Below, in pieces: positions 7,591-9,962 of a stretch of DNA of 9,962 nt (its first letter is position 1; every line of letters begins with the position of its first letter). The notes under the pieces were generated by a model, which was not told the origin of the DNA, did no database searches, and saw only the letters and a program-made list of their open reading frames with translations. The stretch is taken from positions 1 to 9,962 of the forward strand of contig JAIFMH010000144.1 in assembly GCA_020048595.1 (NCBI GenBank), given 5' to 3'. Position numbers and translations under genes: made by a program. The DNA comes from Bacteroidota bacterium (GTDB taxonomy: Bacteria; Bacteroidota; Bacteroidia; Bacteroidales; UBA4417).

Positions 7591-7702
7591 TGCATAGATA
7601 AACTGAGAAGGATACGTAAAAATGAATGATTTATTAACTAGCCTCACAGCAAATTACGTTTAACCCACGAACAGAAAACATTTCTTCTGTAATCAGTACT
7701 AA

Positions 7703-8512
7703 TTATTTTATCGTTCCAACCTTAAAAACATCAACCCCATTTTCCTTTGCCATTTGCATAGCTGGCTGATTCTGCATGATAGCGCCGCCCCAGTAATTAT
7801 GATCGTAAATGTGGGGCGTTTTAAACCAGCTTTCGATATTCATAATCAGTTCTATATTCCTGGTTTTGTCTTTCTCTATTGTAAATGCTGAGGCCGGCAA
7901 CGAAACGGGGAAATAATTCTGTACAAACGCATAAATGGAATCTATTTCAATCACGTTGCTTTTGTACAATTGCCCTATTCCCATGTGAAAAGCATAGCTT
8001 TTAATCACATTTGAATTATCCTTCCAACTGCCGTTTATCATCATATAATGGTAACCTCCGCCTAAAATATCTGGCCACATCATGTTTACTTCAGGCGGAT
8101 TTACAAACATGAAAGATTTGTTTTTTTCGCCGGTAATCCCAAAAACAAAGGAAACAGAATCATACGCACCTGCCGGAATATCATCATAAACATCCCATTT
8201 CAGTGTTTCGGGGATGTCGATATCCACGTAATGAATTTCCTTCCAGTCACTGATCAGTTTTTTGGTTCCATCCGATTTGTGAAGCGTAACATCTGAGATA
8301 AAATACATTACCTGGTTTATTTCGTAAGGATTTCCGGCAGCATTTACATACTTCATATTGTCTTTCTGTAAAGCCAGCCCATCCACCAGATGAGTAAAAG
8401 AAAATGAAATATGCCCTGAAGTAGTATTATCATCAGGCTCGTCGTTGTTACACGATACATTAATGAGCAACAATGTACCAAACAAGAAAGTTATCAAAAG
8501 GGCATATTTCAT
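7703..8512 (-). CDS. MbnP-family copper-associated lipoprotein
   Basis: This 269-residue protein has a lipoprotein signal. A hydrophobic core (residues 4-18) is followed by INVSC, with lipidated Cys21. The next residues, NNDEPDDN, are acidic, as in the Bacteroidota signal for export of lipoproteins to the cell surface. The body matches the MbnP-like family: GHISFSFTHLVDG near the start of the mature protein, NQVMYFISDVTL (66-77), MMWPDILGGGYHYMMINGSW (144-163), FHMG (175-178) and a Met/His-rich end with HIYDHNYW (234-241) and IMQNQPAMQMAKENG (245-259). MbnP from methanotrophs binds copper through a kynurenine made from Trp by the peroxidase MbnH. Whether that modification happens here is unknown, and no MbnH gene is adjacent. 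The ATG lies 5 bases after the TonB receptor stop, so the two are surely co-transcribed. This protein is a likely surface partner of the receptor. Confidence 0.75.
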   Translation of the reverse strand: MKYALLITFLFGTLLLINVSCNNDEPDDNTTSGHISFSFTHLVDGLALQKDNMKYVNAAGNPYEINQVMYFISDVTLHKSDGTKKLISDWKEIHYVDIDIPETLKWDVYDDIPAGAYDSVSFVFGITGEKNKSFMFVNPPEVNMMWPDILGGGYHYMMINGSWKDNSNVIKSYAFHMGIGQLYKSNVIEIDSIYAFVQNYFPVSLPASAFTIEKDKTRNIELIMNIESWFKTPHIYDHNYWGGAIMQNQPAMQMAKENGVDVFKVGTIK

Positions 8513-8517
8513 AGTGA

Positions 8518-9962
8518 TCAGATTGAAAGGGTAAGGTTTACAAAAAACATCCGGCCAGGTTCGTACAGTTTTTCTGTTGAGCCTACAATTTTGCGGTTCA
8601 GATGTTCGTAATACGACACATCAAAGATATTGTTTACACCGGCATTGATACCTATATTCTTACTTACTTTATAGGCAACCGAGAAATTCAGAAGAGAGAA
8701 TCCCGGTGTTACAGGCTCGTAAAACGCTTCGGATACATGATTCTGGGCTGCAACCAAACGGTATGCGATTTTGGGAATAAGCTTGCCTTTCAACATACGG
8801 TAGCTTATACCTATTGTTGTTTCGAAAGGCGGTATTTCGGGAAGCGCATCGTTTTTCAGTAAGGTATCGCCCGTAACCTGGCCTGCATTAATAATGTATT
8901 TGGTGACTTCCGGAATACGGCCATAGGTAAGAGCTGCGACTACACTTACACCGAGTTTGTATGCCTGGGGCGAAGTATAACCCACTTCAAAACCAGTAAA
9001 CGTTGCATTATCAACGTTAACAAACTGCTTTACTCCGGGAGCGCCAAGAGTTCCTGGCGTAATAACAGATGACGGGAGCAACTCAGCCGAAATATAGTCC
9101 TTAACATAGGAGTAAAAACCATTTACATACATATTTCCGAGTTTCACATCTGAGTATTTAAAAGTCAGATCAACCTCGTTGTTCGTCTCAGGCTTAAGCT
9201 GTGGATTGCCGAGATAATCATAGCTATCGTATCCTACTGTCAACAGTTTTATATATCGCTCAAGCATATTCGGGCTTCGGGTGCCGCGGGCTATGGCTAG
9301 CGATATGGAAAGTTTATCGGTAATCTTACGAGTCGCACCCAGGTTTCCACTAAAATTTACATACTGCGAAGCGGTTTCGTTAAAATATTCTACTCCATTC
9401 TTAATCAGTACCAGTGTGTCTTCCGAATCGGCTTTGTTTATATCCAACCGAAGGCCTGCATTAAATGCGAATGATCCGAAAACCGAATTATAACCTGCGA
9501 TCAGGCCCGCGTTTTGAATCACAGCTTTATTCCAGAGATTGAACTTTTTAGTGGAAGTGCCGCCCATCATTTGCATGGTCATGGTACGGATACCATCCTT
9601 GTAAATATTCTCAAAATCCAAGCCGGCTGAAACAATATGTTTCCCGAAATTCAATCCCATAATAGCTTTACCACCCGTATTTATAGCGTCAACATCAGCA
9701 ACCATCTGTTTGGTATTCCAGGTTTCACGATTGCTATTGTCCATCAGGTGGCTTACATCTGTCTGATAGATTTTCACATCTAAGGATGTAATTACCTCCG
9801 ACAGGTTTTTAGCTGAATAATCTGCGGACATCATACGGGTATCATCACTTATTTCGTCCATGGTAAGAGCCGGAAACATTACATCGCGACCGTGTGATTC
9901 GCTGTACGAAAGCAGGATATTCTGCTTTGGAGAAATGGTATAACCGACTTTTGCGCCATAAT
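8518..9962 (-). CDS. TonB-dependent outer membrane receptor, copper (OprC/NosA-like) type (5' partial)
   Basis: The frame is open to the right edge. The ATG at 9877-9879 is internal, since at least 27 in-frame codons precede it, including YTISPKQNILLSYSESHG. About 480 residues of beta-barrel are seen. The plug domain, signal peptide and TonB box lie outside the window. The C-terminus, EPGRMFFVNLTLSI, is a typical TonB-receptor ending, with alternating residues for a last barrel strand. Copper assignment rests on three features: FPALTMDEISDDTRM (about 9835-9876), which resembles a stretch I know from copper receptors; SHLMDN (about 9736-9753), which keeps the His-x-Met half of the OprC copper site; and the Met-rich TMTMQMMGG (about 9559-9585). 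The matching Cys-x-x-x-Met half would be in the unseen part. It should import copper or a copper chelate, powered by TonB-ExbBD. A siderophore receptor is the main alternative. It is the promoter-proximal gene of an operon with the MbnP-family lipoprotein. Confidence 0.85.
   Translation of the reverse strand, partial: YGAKVGYTISPKQNILLSYSESHGRDVMFPALTMDEISDDTRMMSADYSAKNLSEVITSLDVKIYQTDVSHLMDNSNRETWNTKQMVADVDAINTGGKAIMGLNFGKHIVSAGLDFENIYKDGIRTMTMQMMGGTSTKKFNLWNKAVIQNAGLIAGYNSVFGSFAFNAGLRLDINKADSEDTLVLIKNGVEYFNETASQYVNFSGNLGATRKITDKLSISLAIARGTRSPNMLERYIKLLTVGYDSYDYLGNPQLKPETNNEVDLTFKYSDVKLGNMYVNGFYSYVKDYISAELLPSSVITPGTLGAPGVKQFVNVDNATFTGFEVGYTSPQAYKLGVSVVAALTYGRIPEVTKYIINAGQVTGDTLLKNDALPEIPPFETTIGISYRMLKGKLIPKIAYRLVAAQNHVSEAFYEPVTPGFSLLNFSVAYKVSKNIGINAGVNNIFDVSYYEHLNRKIVGSTEKLYEPGRMFFVNLTLSI

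Noticed and set aside
7622..7663. 13-codon frame starting at ATG in the TSUP-MbnP gap
   Set aside because: It is too short, without start-site support or conserved features.
7671..7690. Hairpin ACAGAA / TTCTGT between the convergent TSUP and MbnP genes, as a terminator
   Set aside because: The stem has only 6 AT-rich pairs, and no T-run follows on either strand.
8602..8862. 86-codon open frame on the plus strand
   Set aside because: It is antisense to the C-terminal barrel of the TonB receptor, which is well supported by its family ending and by its coupling to the lipoprotein gene.

Overview
The window looks like chromosomal DNA from a member of the Bacteroidota. The evidence is two proteins with type IX secretion (T9SS) type A C-terminal sorting domains, a start-site context with no Shine-Dalgarno sequences, one clear Bacteroidota-type promoter (TTG, 20 bases, TAnnTTTG), a lipoprotein with an acidic stretch just after its lipidated cysteine, and a TonB-dependent receptor paired with a surface lipoprotein. 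The genus cannot be told from the sequence. There are no RNA genes, insertion sequences, CRISPR arrays or phage genes, and no gap longer than about 180 bases without a gene.

Layout. Four plus-strand genes fill positions 1-6241. The first is the 3' part of a TPR protein ending in three membrane helices. It is followed by a GT-B glycosyltransferase and then by two tandem T9SS cargo genes separated by 7 bases. The first cargo protein is a 707-residue Asp-box beta-propeller protein with 13 box positions. The second is a 567-residue protein built from eight units of about 54 residues. A 179-base gap with a weak candidate terminator separates this block from a minus-strand SAM methyltransferase. 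Across a 177-base divergent gap, which carries the promoter, lies a half-size TauE/SafE (TSUP) membrane protein. Converging on that gene from the right is a minus-strand pair: the 3' three quarters or so of a TonB-dependent receptor, then an MbnP-family lipoprotein 5 bases further on.

How the genes work together. The right-hand pair is the most informative part. The receptor carries the His-x-Met half of the copper site known from OprC, a Met-rich stretch and a family-like FPALTMDE segment. The lipoprotein belongs to a family whose founding member binds copper. Together they suggest a copper acquisition or handling operon at the outer membrane. The MbnH peroxidase that often accompanies MbnP is not next to it here. 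The left block encodes envelope and surface functions, but its operon structure beyond the two T9SS genes is not shown by the sequence. I see no clear evidence of a wholly new system. The best leads are the copper receptor-MbnP pair without MbnH and the regular eight-unit secreted propeller.
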